Made by a program: the position numbers and the translations under genes
From: Oscillospiraceae bacterium
Lineage (GTDB): Bacteria; Bacillota; Clostridia; Oscillospirales; Ruminococcaceae
Assembly: GCA_029068025.1 (NCBI GenBank)
Contig: JAIEDJ010000121.1
Location: forward strand, 1 to 5,583
Direction: 5' to 3'
DNA: 5,583 nucleotides
The notes under the pieces: generated by a model
Databases searched by the model: none
What the model saw: the letters and a program-made list of their open reading frames with translations, nothing else
Told to the model about the DNA's origin: nothing
Shown: piece by piece, positions 1-5,443 of the stretch
Position numbering within the stretch: the first letter of the stretch is position 1
Layout: each line of letters begins with the position of its first letter

Positions 1-126
1 CCGGATTTTCGTGCCCTACAACGGCAATTTTTCGCAGATGTACTGTATGTACCTCAAGAAAAATTGCCTAAGTAGGGTGCGGAAAGACGGGTGAAGACGG
101 TGCTTTGGAGGATACTAAACAGGCTT
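1..126. mobile_element. MITE-like palindromic element, copy 1 (left end outside window)
   Basis: This is a second copy of the element at 4630-4790, in the same orientation. The core GGCAATTTTTC (23-33) and GAAAAATTGCC (58-68) form an 11-bp perfect inverted repeat around a GTAC-N5-GTAC centre. The stem continues outward as 10-19 with 72-81, which pairs fully if two G-U wobbles are allowed. The right terminus shares GATACTAAACAGGCT (111-125) with copy 2 and is followed by TTAG. The left terminus lies beyond the window. It encodes no protein. It is a non-autonomous, hairpin-forming repeat, and the transposase family that would move it is not visible here. Confidence 0.75.
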
Positions 127-165
127 TAGGGCGCAAAACGCCCTACCCGCTTGTTCGCTGTTTTA

Positions 166-194
166 ATTATAACACAAAGTTTGCCTTTTTTCAA
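166..194 (-). promoter_or_regulatory. Leftward sigma-A-type promoter
   Basis: On the minus strand, TTGAAA (194-189) is followed after exactly 17 nt by a perfect TATAAT (171-166). Transcription would start near 159 and run left, out of the window. Its 5' leader would pass a small hairpin GGGCG/CGCCC (129-143) and then the MITE copy at 1-126. No minus-strand gene starts inside the window, so the target is unseen. The motif match is strong, but activity is inferred. Confidence 0.6.
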
Positions 195-351
195 GCGTCG
201 ATTTTCAATTTTTTTAAACTTTCACATAAAATCCGCGCTTTTGGGTGTAGAAATTCAACCCCGACTTATGTGCAATTTCCACAAAAACCGGGGATCGGAG
301 CAAGGCAGACCTTCATTAAAAGTCGATCCTGGCAATTTTTTTCATAATATC

Positions 352-380
352 TTGATTTTGGCACGGGAATGTGATATAAT
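352..380 (+). promoter_or_regulatory. glgP promoter (extended -10)
   Basis: TTGATT (352-357), a 17-nt spacer and TATAAT (375-380), with TG at 372-373 giving an extended -10. The expected start is near 387, giving a leader of about 48 nt. The ribosome site AGGGAGAG (419-426) sits 8 nt before the ATG at 435. No clear catabolite-repression (cre) palindrome was found near it. Confidence 0.75.
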
Positions 381-434
381 TATAGTATATTGGTTCCGTG
401 GCGCAAATTATTATAAACAGGGAGAGAAAAAACC

Positions 435-2798
435 ATGATAGACAAAACCTTGCTGAAAAACGATTTTGAGGACATTCTTCGCGAATTCCGCTTTCACGAG
501 AAAAAGCACACCCCCACCGAGCTTCACAACGCGCTTGCCAGAGCGATAATGAAGCAGGCGGTGCCGATGATGAACTGCTGCACGCCGTCGGGGCGCGGCG
601 CGGCGTATCTCTCAATGGAATTCCTGATGGGACGCGCGGTGTATAACAATATTCTGTGTCTCGGTCTGCACGACTACGCCGAGGAGCTGCTTGAGGGCGC
701 GGGCGGCAGCCTGTCAGACTTTGAGGATATCGAGGACGCGGCTCTCGGAAACGGCGGTCTGGGACGGCTTGCCGCCTGCTTCCTTGACAGCGCGGCTACA
801 ATGAAGCTGCCGCTCACCGGATATGGTATACGTTATAAATACGGTCTGTTCAGGCAGACGATCGAGAACGGCTTCCAGCGCGAATACGCGGACGACTGGA
901 CAAAGTTCGGCGATCCGTGGAGCACACGCTGCGAGGACGACGCGGTCGTTATTCACTACTCCTCCGGAGACGTTCTCGCCGTTCCTTACGATATGCCGAT
1001 CTTCGGCTACAAGAACGACTTTGCGGGGACTCTTCGCCTGTGGCAGGCTGAACCGCTGAACGCGTTCGACTTTGACGCGTTCAACCGCCAGGACTACTTC
1101 GAGGCGGCGCGCGGACAGATCGAAGCGGAAAACATCAGCGGCACTCTGTATCCCAACGACGACGCGCGTCCCGGAAAGATCCTCCGCCTTAAGCAGGAGT
1201 ACTTCTTCAGCGCGGCTTCCGTTGCGGATCTTGTACGCAGGCACCTTGCCGCGGGACGTGATATAAAGAGCTTCGCCGAGTTCAACACGATCCAGCTGAA
1301 CGACACTCACCCCGTTATCGCTATCCCCGAGCTTATCCGCATACTCACCGCCGAACACAAGCTCTCCTTCTCCGACGCTCTCGATATCGCGAAAAAGACC
1401 TTCAACTACACCAACCACACCATTATGGCGGAAGCCCTTGAGAAGTGGGACTGCGGCATAGTCGAGGAGCTTCTTCCCGACGTATACGCGGTCATCCTGC
1501 GCATAAATGAGGAGTTTATCTCGGATATGTACCGCCGCGGTATGCCGCGCGAGAAGATCGAGCAGATGCAGCCCGTATCAAACAGCACCGTCCACATGGC
1601 AAAAATGGCGATCTACTGCTCAAGCTACGTGAACGGCGTCGCCAAGATCCACACCGAGATCCTCAAGAAGGACGCTCTGCCCGAGTGGTACGAGCTGTAC
1701 CCCGAGCGCTTCCAGAACAAGACTAACGGCATCACGCCGCGCCGCTGGCTGGCGCTGTGCAACCCCGGACTGTCCGCGCTGATCACTGAGCTGCTTGGCA
1801 GCGAAGCGTGGATCACCGACCTCACGCGCCTTAAGGATCTGCGCAAATACGCCGATGACAAGGCGACGCTTGATCGTTTTGCCAAGATAAAGCACAAGAA
1901 CAAAGCAGCCCTTGCCGCTTATATCAAGGAGCATGAGGGCGTTGATATCGACCCCGACTCCATGTTCGATATCCAGATAAAGCGCCTGCACGAGTACAAG
2001 CGCCAGCTGATGAACGCGTTCTCGATCCTGTATATCTACTTTGGAATAAAGGATGGCAGCATTGCCGCTCAGAACCTCGCGCCCACGACCTTCATATTCG
2101 GCGCGAAATCCGCGCCCGGCTACGCGAGAGCAAAGGCGATAATCAAGTTTATCAACGAGATAGGAAACCTTGTCAACAACGACCCCGAGATCAACGGTCT
2201 GCTTAAAGTTGTATTCGTGCAGAATTACCGCGTATCCTATGCCGAAAAGCTGGTAGTCGCCGCCGATCTGTCCGAGCAGATCTCCACCGCGGGCACCGAA
2301 GCCTCCGGCACGGGCAACATGAAGTTTATGCTCAACGGCACCATGACCCTCGGAACCTACGACGGCGCTAACGTCGAGATCTGCGAGGAAGCGGGAGAGG
2401 AGAACAACTACATCTTCGGCGCGCGCGTTGAGGATCTCGCACAGCGTATGCCGACCTACGATCCGCGCAAGCTCTACTCAGAAAACACCCGTATCGCGAG
2501 AGTGCTCAACACACTTATCGACGGAACGTTCAGCGACGGCGGCTCGGGCGCGTTCAGAGAGCTGTACTACTCGCTGCTGGACGGCGCGAGCTGGCACAGA
2601 GCCGATCACTACTATCTGCTCGGCGATCTTGAGAACTACGTTCAGGCAAAGCTCAAGGCGAACAGCGACTTCAAGTTCAACCACGACGAGTTCATCAAGA
2701 AGTGCTGGATCAATATGACCGCCTCGGGCAAGTTCAGCTCTGACCGCACCATTGCCGACTACGCAAAGGAGATCTGGAAGATCACGCCGCAGGCATAA
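435..2798 (+). CDS. glgP: Glycogen/starch/maltodextrin phosphorylase
   Basis: A cytosolic GT35-family enzyme that uses phosphate and pyridoxal phosphate (PLP) to release glucose-1-phosphate from the non-reducing ends of alpha-1,4-glucan. At 787 residues it is full length for a bacterial member and lacks the longer N-terminus with the regulatory serine of animal enzymes. Family signatures appear in order: YLSMEFLMGR (58-67), ALGNGGLGRLAACFLDS (103-119), GYGIRYKYGLF (129-139), then QLNDTHP, TNHT, NGVAKIH, NKTNGITPRRW, QIKRLHEYKRQ, and the PLP site GTGNMKFMLNG with Schiff-base lysine K630, followed by TYDGANVEI. No catalytic motif is missing. The ATG at 435 is supported by AGGGAGAG upstream and a near-consensus promoter at 352-380. 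GC is high (about 60% in a sampled stretch). The motifs do not settle whether glycogen or maltodextrin is preferred. No synthase or branching enzyme is in the window. Confidence 0.97.
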   Translation: MIDKTLLKNDFEDILREFRFHEKKHTPTELHNALARAIMKQAVPMMNCCTPSGRGAAYLSMEFLMGRAVYNNILCLGLHDYAEELLEGAGGSLSDFEDIEDAALGNGGLGRLAACFLDSAATMKLPLTGYGIRYKYGLFRQTIENGFQREYADDWTKFGDPWSTRCEDDAVVIHYSSGDVLAVPYDMPIFGYKNDFAGTLRLWQAEPLNAFDFDAFNRQDYFEAARGQIEAENISGTLYPNDDARPGKILRLKQEYFFSAASVADLVRRHLAAGRDIKSFAEFNTIQLNDTHPVIAIPELIRILTAEHKLSFSDALDIAKKTFNYTNHTIMAEALEKWDCGIVEELLPDVYAVILRINEEFISDMYRRGMPREKIEQMQPVSNSTVHMAKMAIYCSSYVNGVAKIHTEILKKDALPEWYELYPERFQNKTNGITPRRWLALCNPGLSALITELLGSEAWITDLTRLKDLRKYADDKATLDRFAKIKHKNKAALAAYIKEHEGVDIDPDSMFDIQIKRLHEYKRQLMNAFSILYIYFGIKDGSIAAQNLAPTTFIFGAKSAPGYARAKAIIKFINEIGNLVNNDPEINGLLKVVFVQNYRVSYAEKLVVAADLSEQISTAGTEASGTGNMKFMLNGTMTLGTYDGANVEICEEAGEENNYIFGARVEDLAQRMPTYDPRKLYSENTRIARVLNTLIDGTFSDGGSGAFRELYYSLLDGASWHRADHYYLLGDLENYVQAKLKANSDFKFNHDEFIKKCWINMTASGKFSSDRTIADYAKEIWKITPQA

Positions 2799-2832
2799 AG
2801 CACAGTTTGTATTTTAAAAAGGGTGATAAGCT

Positions 2833-3411
2833 ATGCCCCTGCCTTCCGAAAAAACGCACTACACCTTTGCGGACTTGCAGCTTACAGAGGAACACGAGCG
2901 CATTGAGATAATCCACGGATATGCGTATTTTATGAGAAGCGGAACATTGGATCATCAACAAATTTCCGGAGAATTACTTCGTCAGTTTGCAAATTTCCTT
3001 GATGGAAAATCTCCGAAAATTCTTGTGCGTCCGCTTAGCGTTCGTTTATTTGAAAAAGACAGCGATACGCCCGAAGTTGTTGATACTGTAGTTGAACCCG
3101 ATCTTTTAATAGTACATGACAAAAGCAAGTTTGACGAGTTTGGCTGTAAAGGCGTTCCCGATCTGATCATAGAGATATTGGAGCCGTATACCTATTATCA
3201 CGACTGCTTTGTAAAGCTTGATCTTTACCAACAAGCGGGCGTTCGTGAATATTGGATAGTAGATCCCGAAAGCAAGACCGTTAAAGTATTGACCCTTGAT
3301 GATGAGGGAATTTACCACATCTCAAAAGCATACAAGCAGACCGATACCGTCAAGGTAAATATATTGAACGGCTGCACCATAGATCTCTCCAAGGTATTCC
3401 CCGAAGAATAA
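2833..3411 (+). CDS. Uma2 family (DUF820) restriction-endonuclease-like protein
   Basis: 192 residues, the usual length for Uma2 (PF05685), a family with a PD-(D/E)XK nuclease fold, often present in many copies in cyanobacteria and scattered in Firmicutes. Its biological role is unproven. Landmarks are ERIEIIHGY (22-30), VEPDLLIV with D90 (88-94), PDLIIEIL with D110 and E114 (109-116), the conserved T120 and D124, K128 in KLDLY, and EYWIVDP (139-145). The acidic and lysine residues expected of the active site are therefore present. The usual SPST segment reads EPYT here. The start is fixed by AAGGGTGA (2819-2826), 6 nt before the ATG. It lies 34 nt after glgP with no terminator or clear promoter between, so read-through is likely. 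Sampled GC is about 40%, against about 60% in glgP, which suggests separate acquisition. Function beyond the fold is not assigned. Confidence 0.9.
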   Translation: MPLPSEKTHYTFADLQLTEEHERIEIIHGYAYFMRSGTLDHQQISGELLRQFANFLDGKSPKILVRPLSVRLFEKDSDTPEVVDTVVEPDLLIVHDKSKFDEFGCKGVPDLIIEILEPYTYYHDCFVKLDLYQQAGVREYWIVDPESKTVKVLTLDDEGIYHISKAYKQTDTVKVNILNGCTIDLSKVFPEE

Positions 3412-3424
3412 AATAATCGAAAAT

Positions 3425-3457
3425 GCCCGGGAACGACATTGTTCCCGGGCTATTTTT
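3425..3457. terminator. Bidirectional Rho-independent terminator
   Basis: A perfect 10-bp stem, GCCCGGGAAC (3425-3434) with GTTCCCGGGC (3441-3450), and a 6-nt loop. Rightward it is followed by TATTTTTT (3451-3458), ending the Uma2 transcript. Leftward it is followed by ATTTTCGATTATTTTA, ending the convergent XRE transcript. The XRE stop codon (TAG, 3452-3450) shares its last base with the stem. Confidence 0.92.
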
Positions 3458-3779
3458 TGTCCTGCTCGCGCAGCAGTTCTTCAATATGGTAGTCGATCTT
3501 GCCCTTATTGCGCTCCGAAAGCCTTCTCCAGCATTCCAGCAGACGTTCCTCGTCCTCGGTCAGAGCGGTCTCGCGCTTGAATACGCTCCGCCCCGCAAGA
3601 TAATCAAGACTTACATTATAATAATCGGCGAGCTGTATCGCCCGAGAAAGCGGCAGCTCTGTCTCGCCCTTCTCATAACGTCCGTAATACTGCGCGGTAG
3701 TGCCGAGCACCTCGGCTATGTCGGACTGCGTTTTGTCCGCGTCCTCGCGCAAGTCCTTTAAACGCGGGTAAATCGCCAT
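3450..3779 (-). CDS. XRE-family (Cro/CI-type) transcriptional regulator
   Basis: 109 residues. Residues about 7-64 form a HTH_3 domain: LKDLREDADKTQSDIAEVLG, then TTAQYYGRYEKGETELP around the recognition helix, then SRAIQLADYYNVSLDYLAGR. Residues about 73-103 (LTEDEERLLECWRRLSERN and onward) form the helical tail usual in small XRE repressors and probably dimerise. The start is set at the ATG at 3779 because AGGGAG (3793-3788) lies 8 nt upstream. An in-frame GTG at 3788 would add three residues but overlaps the ribosome site. The gene is divergent from the TM2 gene, with overlapping promoters and three dyad sites between them, so self-regulation plus control of TM2 is the likely role. It converges on Uma2 across a shared terminator. 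There is no protease, toxin or inducer domain, and the signal it senses is unknown. Confidence 0.93.
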   Translation of the reverse strand: MAIYPRLKDLREDADKTQSDIAEVLGTTAQYYGRYEKGETELPLSRAIQLADYYNVSLDYLAGRSVFKRETALTEDEERLLECWRRLSERNKGKIDYHIEELLREQDKK

Positions 3780-3803
3780 ATTGATCACTCCCTCAAAAAA
3801 ATA

Positions 3804-3819
3804 TTATCATATTGGATTA
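3804..3819. promoter_or_regulatory. Candidate operator O3
   Basis: TTATC-N6-GATTA, one mismatch from the TAATC-N6-GATTA dyad seen twice to its right, with a centre at 3811.5. It covers the -10 of the leftward XRE promoter (3806-3811), so occupancy should repress the regulator gene. The assignment as an XRE binding site is inferred. Confidence 0.55.
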
Positions 3820-3833
3820 AAAGCACTTGACAA
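3806..3833 (-). promoter_or_regulatory. XRE gene promoter
   Basis: On the minus strand, TTGTCA (3833-3828), a 16-nt spacer and TATGAT (3811-3806). An overlapping GATAAT at 3808-3803 (19-nt spacer) is the alternative -10. The -35 overlaps that of the rightward TM2 promoter by five bases, so the two promoters compete for the same DNA. Confidence 0.6.
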
Positions 3834-3855
3834 ATTAATCATTTTAGATTATAAT
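3827..3855 (+). promoter_or_regulatory. TM2 gene promoter (perfect consensus)
   Basis: TTGACA (3827-3832), a 17-nt spacer, and TATAAT (3850-3855): an exact sigma-A consensus. The expected start is near 3862, giving a leader of about 50 nt before the ATG at 3912. A second TATAAT at 3865-3870 has no good -35 and instead forms part of dyad O2. A promoter this strong with operator-like dyads over it suggests a gene normally held off. Confidence 0.85.
3836..3851. promoter_or_regulatory. Candidate operator O1
   Basis: TAATC-N6-GATTA, a perfect 5+5 dyad centred at 3843.5. It occupies the spacer of the TM2 promoter and overlaps the first two bases of its -10. Binding here should block RNA polymerase at the TM2 gene. 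Same half-site and spacing as O2 and O3. Confidence 0.6.
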
Positions 3856-3866
3856 AATATCTAGTA

Positions 3867-3882
3867 TAATCATATACGATTA
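3867..3882. promoter_or_regulatory. Candidate operator O2
   Basis: TAATC-N6-GATTA centred at 3874.5. The symmetry extends to a 20-bp inverted repeat (3865-3884), with nine of ten base pairs matching. It lies just past the predicted TM2 transcription start, a usual place for a repressor roadblock. It is the best dyad of the three. Confidence 0.62.
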
Positions 3883-3911
3883 TAAAACTTTGTTTTTTGG
3901 GAGGAAATAAA

Positions 3912-4400
3912 ATGAACAGCAATTCAAACGGCATGAACCTTCAAAAGGATCCGGTCCCCTCACAGCAGACGACCGATCAGCAGCCCGGAACAATATCCAA
4001 CGCACAACCCGTTATGATACAACAAAACGTGCCTGTTAATTCAACGGGAACAGTTTTCTGTAAATTCTGCGGGAGCTCGATACCCGCACAGGCAGTCATC
4101 TGCACACACTGCGGCTGCCAAGTAACAGAAATGTCTCAGCAGTCTGCCGCCCAGCCGCAGCAAATCATAATCAACAACAGCAATAACAACAATATCGGCG
4201 CAATGATGGGCGTCAGAATGAAAAACAAATGGACAGCGTTCTTTCTGTGCCTGTTTTTGGGATTTTTTGGCGCACACAAATTCTATGAGGGAAAAGCCGG
4301 AACAGGACTGCTGTATATTTTCACAGTCGGTCTTTTCGGCATTGGCTGGATCATCGATCTGATCATCCTGCTCCTTAAACCAAATCCGTATTACGTTTAA
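3912..4400 (+). CDS. Zinc-ribbon and TM2-domain membrane protein
   Basis: 162 residues of unknown cellular role. Residues 1-45 are a Q/N/S/T/P-rich, probably disordered stretch. A zinc ribbon follows: C50-x2-C53, ten residues, C64-x2-C67-G-C. Residues 75-95 are a second Q/N-rich linker containing a run of asparagines. Residues about 105-156 are a TM2 domain (PF05154): KNKWTAFFLCLFLGFFGAHKFY, then GKAGTG, then a second hydrophobic segment ending GWIIDLIILLL. The GAHKFY turn and the GW-x2-DL motif are typical. There is no signal peptide, so the ribbon probably lies in the cytoplasm. The start is the ATG at 3912, with GGGAGG (3899-3904) 7 nt upstream. A TTG at 3897 is in frame but overlaps the ribosome site. 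It is divergent from the XRE regulator and probably controlled by it. Confidence 0.9.
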   Translation: MNSNSNGMNLQKDPVPSQQTTDQQPGTISNAQPVMIQQNVPVNSTGTVFCKFCGSSIPAQAVICTHCGCQVTEMSQQSAAQPQQIIINNSNNNNIGAMMGVRMKNKWTAFFLCLFLGFFGAHKFYEGKAGTGLLYIFTVGLFGIGWIIDLIILLLKPNPYYV

Positions 4401-4499
4401 ATAACAAAGCCCTCATTTTTGTGCTTTAGCTTGTAGATAAACCTCTAAAACGTTGATCTTGGCTGGTTTTATAACGTTGACGAGGAGCTGTTTATTAAA

Positions 4500-4597
4500 A
4501 AATTTCAAAACCGGGCAGTGCTGCGCACTGCCCTAGCCGCTCCCGCAAGCGTGTTTCGCTGCGCGAAACCCATTTGTGGGAGCGCTTTTTGAAATTT
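4500..4597. repeat. Three-stem structured intergenic element, possible terminator
   Basis: An outer perfect 11-bp inverted repeat, AAATTTCAAAA (4500-4510) with TTTTGAAATTT (4587-4597), encloses two arms. Arm 1 is GGGCAGTGC (4513-4521), loop TGC, GCACTGCCC (4525-4533). Arm 2 pairs 4538-4548 with 4574-4584 (one G-U wobble) and carries an inner hairpin GTTTCGC/GCGAAAC (4553-4559, 4563-4569), also with loop TGC. The whole can fold as a three-way junction. Arm 2 is followed by CTTTTTG, so it could end the TM2 transcript, 138 nt after its stop. No better terminator was seen between 4401 and 4500, a stretch that otherwise holds only GTTGATCTTGGC (4452-4463), repeated later. Confidence 0.65.
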
Positions 4598-4845
4598 GCA
4601 GTCACCCACGCAATGTTGTACTTGGCTTAGAGCCTGTTTAGTATCTCGAAGTGCGCAGATCGCGCAGCAGATTTTTCGGCAGACGACGGCAATTTTTCGC
4701 GGACGTACTCTATGTACTTCAAGAAAAATTGCCTAAGTATGACGGAAAATATGCCAGCGAGATGCGTGCTGAGAGATACTAAACAGGCTCTTAGGCGCTT
4801 GTGCACATATTTGACGCGTGGCTCTTGGCTTAAAATAACTTTTCC
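4584..4845. repeat. 99-nt intergenic repeat, copy A (split by MITE)
   Basis: Shares with copy B (4883-4981) GCTTTTTGAAATTT at its left end (4584-4597), GTTGTACTTGGC against GTTGATCTTGGC (4615-4626), CTTGTGC (4798-4804), and a 26-nt right end beginning GGCTCTTGGCTTAAAA (4820-4845) with one mismatch. Without the MITE and one TTA copy it is 98 nt, against 99 nt for copy B. It is non-coding. Confidence 0.7.
4630..4790. mobile_element. Complete 161-bp MITE with TTA target duplication
   Basis: Perfect 18-bp terminal inverted repeats, GAGCCTGTTTAGTATCTC (4630-4647) and its complement (4773-4790), are flanked on both sides by TTA (4627-4629, 4791-4793). The interior holds GGCAATTTTTC/GAAAAATTGCC (4688-4698, 4723-4733), as in the copy at 1-126. 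It has no transposase. A GAG-start terminus and a 3-bp TNA duplication fit what is known of some IS5-family elements, so an IS5-like transposase elsewhere may move it; that link is inference. A minus-strand open frame running through it is an artefact of the repeat. Confidence 0.85.
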
Positions 4846-4854
4846 TACAGACTG

Positions 4855-4873
4855 CGGCGGGCGAAGCCCGCCG
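4855..4873. repeat. GC-rich hairpin between repeat copies A and B
   Basis: CGGCGGGC (4855-4862), loop GAA, GCCCGCCG (4866-4873): an 8-bp perfect stem. A T-run (4885-4889) follows 11 nt later, at the start of repeat copy B. That distance makes it a poor intrinsic terminator, though the alternative stem CCCGC/GCGGG (4867-4871, 4875-4879) lies nearer. Confidence 0.55.
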
Positions 4874-4882
4874 AGCGGGACT

Positions 4883-4981
4883 GCTTTTTGAAATTTCTCC
4901 TGCGCGTTTAAATTGTTGATCTTGGCGTGGGATCTTGTGCTCCGGTTTGGCACGCGGCTCTTGGCTTAAAACAACTTTTCC
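4883..4981. repeat. 99-nt intergenic repeat, copy B (uninterrupted)
   Basis: The intact counterpart of copy A: GCTTTTTGAAATTT (4883-4896), GTTGATCTTGGC (4915-4926), CTTGTGC (4934-4940), and GGCTCTTGGCTTAAAA onward (4956-4981). It serves as an internal empty site for the MITE in copy A. The sequence after it, 4982-5043, holds no gene or clear signal. Confidence 0.7.
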
Positions 4982-5049
4982 GCAAACTGCCGGCCCCCTC
5001 TCCCGGTGGCGCGGATTTCCATAACCCTAAAAAAAATCCTAAAAACCGC

Positions 5050-5078
5050 TTGACAAGCTCGGAAAAATCTGCTATAAT
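5050..5078 (+). promoter_or_regulatory. rpsF promoter (consensus, extended -10)
   Basis: TTGACA (5050-5055), a 17-nt spacer and TATAAT (5073-5078), with TG at 5070-5071 giving an extended -10. The expected start is near 5085, about 360 nt ahead of the rpsF ATG. This strength is usual for ribosomal protein operons. A 6-bp hairpin CGCCGA/TCGGCG (5091-5096, 5103-5108) lies right after the start. Confidence 0.85.
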
Positions 5079-5108
5079 AATTAAGTTAATCGCCGATTTA
5101 TGTCGGCG

Positions 5109-5384
5109 GATACTTATTCCGCCCCGAGTTTCCCGCAAAGGGATAAACCACCCTGCGAAAGCAGGCACGATTTGTCGAATAGACTAAGGCGGAATTAGTA
5201 GATACTTATTCTGCCCCGAGTTTCATACAAAGGGATAATCCCCCTGCGAAAGCAGGCACAATTTGTCGAATAGTCTAAAGGCGGAATTAGTAGATACTTA
5301 TTCTGCCCCGAGTTTCATACAAAGGGATAATCCCCCTGCGAAAGCAGGCACAATTTGTCGAATAGTCTAAAGGCGGAATAAGTA
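5109..5384 (+). repeat. Three tandem 92-nt structured units in the rpsF leader
   Basis: Units lie at 5109-5200, 5201-5292 and 5293-5384, each exactly 92 nt. Units 2 and 3 differ at one base; unit 1 differs at about ten positions, including two offsetting single-base indels. Each unit starts GA and is then bounded by TACTTATTCYGCC and GGCGGAATWAGTA, which pair into a closing stem of 12-13 bp: all 13 in unit 3 with one G-U, and one mismatch in units 1 and 2. Each contains the GNRA hairpin CCTGC-GAAA-GCAGG (5152-5165, 5243-5256, 5335-5348). The closing strands of neighbouring units can also pair across the junction, so alternative folds exist. The array lies between the rpsF promoter and gene, so it would be transcribed as leader RNA. 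I do not recognise it as a known riboswitch or ribosomal-protein leader. Confidence 0.85.
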
Positions 5385-5394
5385 TAACCCCTTT

Positions 5395-5435
5395 CCCGCA
5401 CGAAAAATTGCGGGATATATATCCATAAGGAGGTG
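5395..5435 (+). promoter_or_regulatory. rpsF ribosome site and upstream hairpin
   Basis: AAGGAGGTG (5427-5435) is a near-perfect Shine-Dalgarno, 8 nt before the ATG. Just upstream, CCCGCA (5395-5400) pairs with TGCGGG (5409-5414), and a palindrome GGATATATATCC (5413-5424) shares the GG at 5413-5414 with that hairpin. The two cannot form at once. No U-run follows, so this is not a terminator. Confidence 0.6.
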
Positions 5436-5443
5436 CTATTAAA

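Noticed and set aside
181..200. Catabolite-responsive (cre) site upstream of glgP
   Set aside because: The CAAGCGTCGATTTTCAA stretch has a CG centre but its arms are not inverted repeats, and it lies about 190 nt before the predicted transcription start.
105..438. Two overlapping plus-strand frames before glgP
   Set aside because: They start inside the MITE or promoter region, overlap each other in different frames, lack Shine-Dalgarno sites and look like translated AT-rich spacer.
3450..3788. XRE regulator plus Uma2 as a toxin-antitoxin or restriction pair
   Set aside because: The genes converge with a shared bidirectional terminator, so they are not an operon. The regulator's dyads lie toward TM2, not toward Uma2.
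1..4790. Composite transposon bounded by the two MITE copies
   Set aside because: The copies are same-orientation short elements without transposase, and copy 2 has its own TTA duplication, showing independent insertion. The enclosed genes include ordinary housekeeping glgP.
5109..5384. CRISPR array
   Set aside because: The units are contiguous 92-nt repeats with no variable spacers and no cas genes nearby.
5109..5384. Known riboswitch, T-box or glycine-type tandem aptamer
   Set aside because: I looked for T-box, SAM, glycine, c-di-GMP, c-di-AMP, purine, cobalamin and fluoride signatures by eye and found none. There is no specifier or terminator/antiterminator layout.
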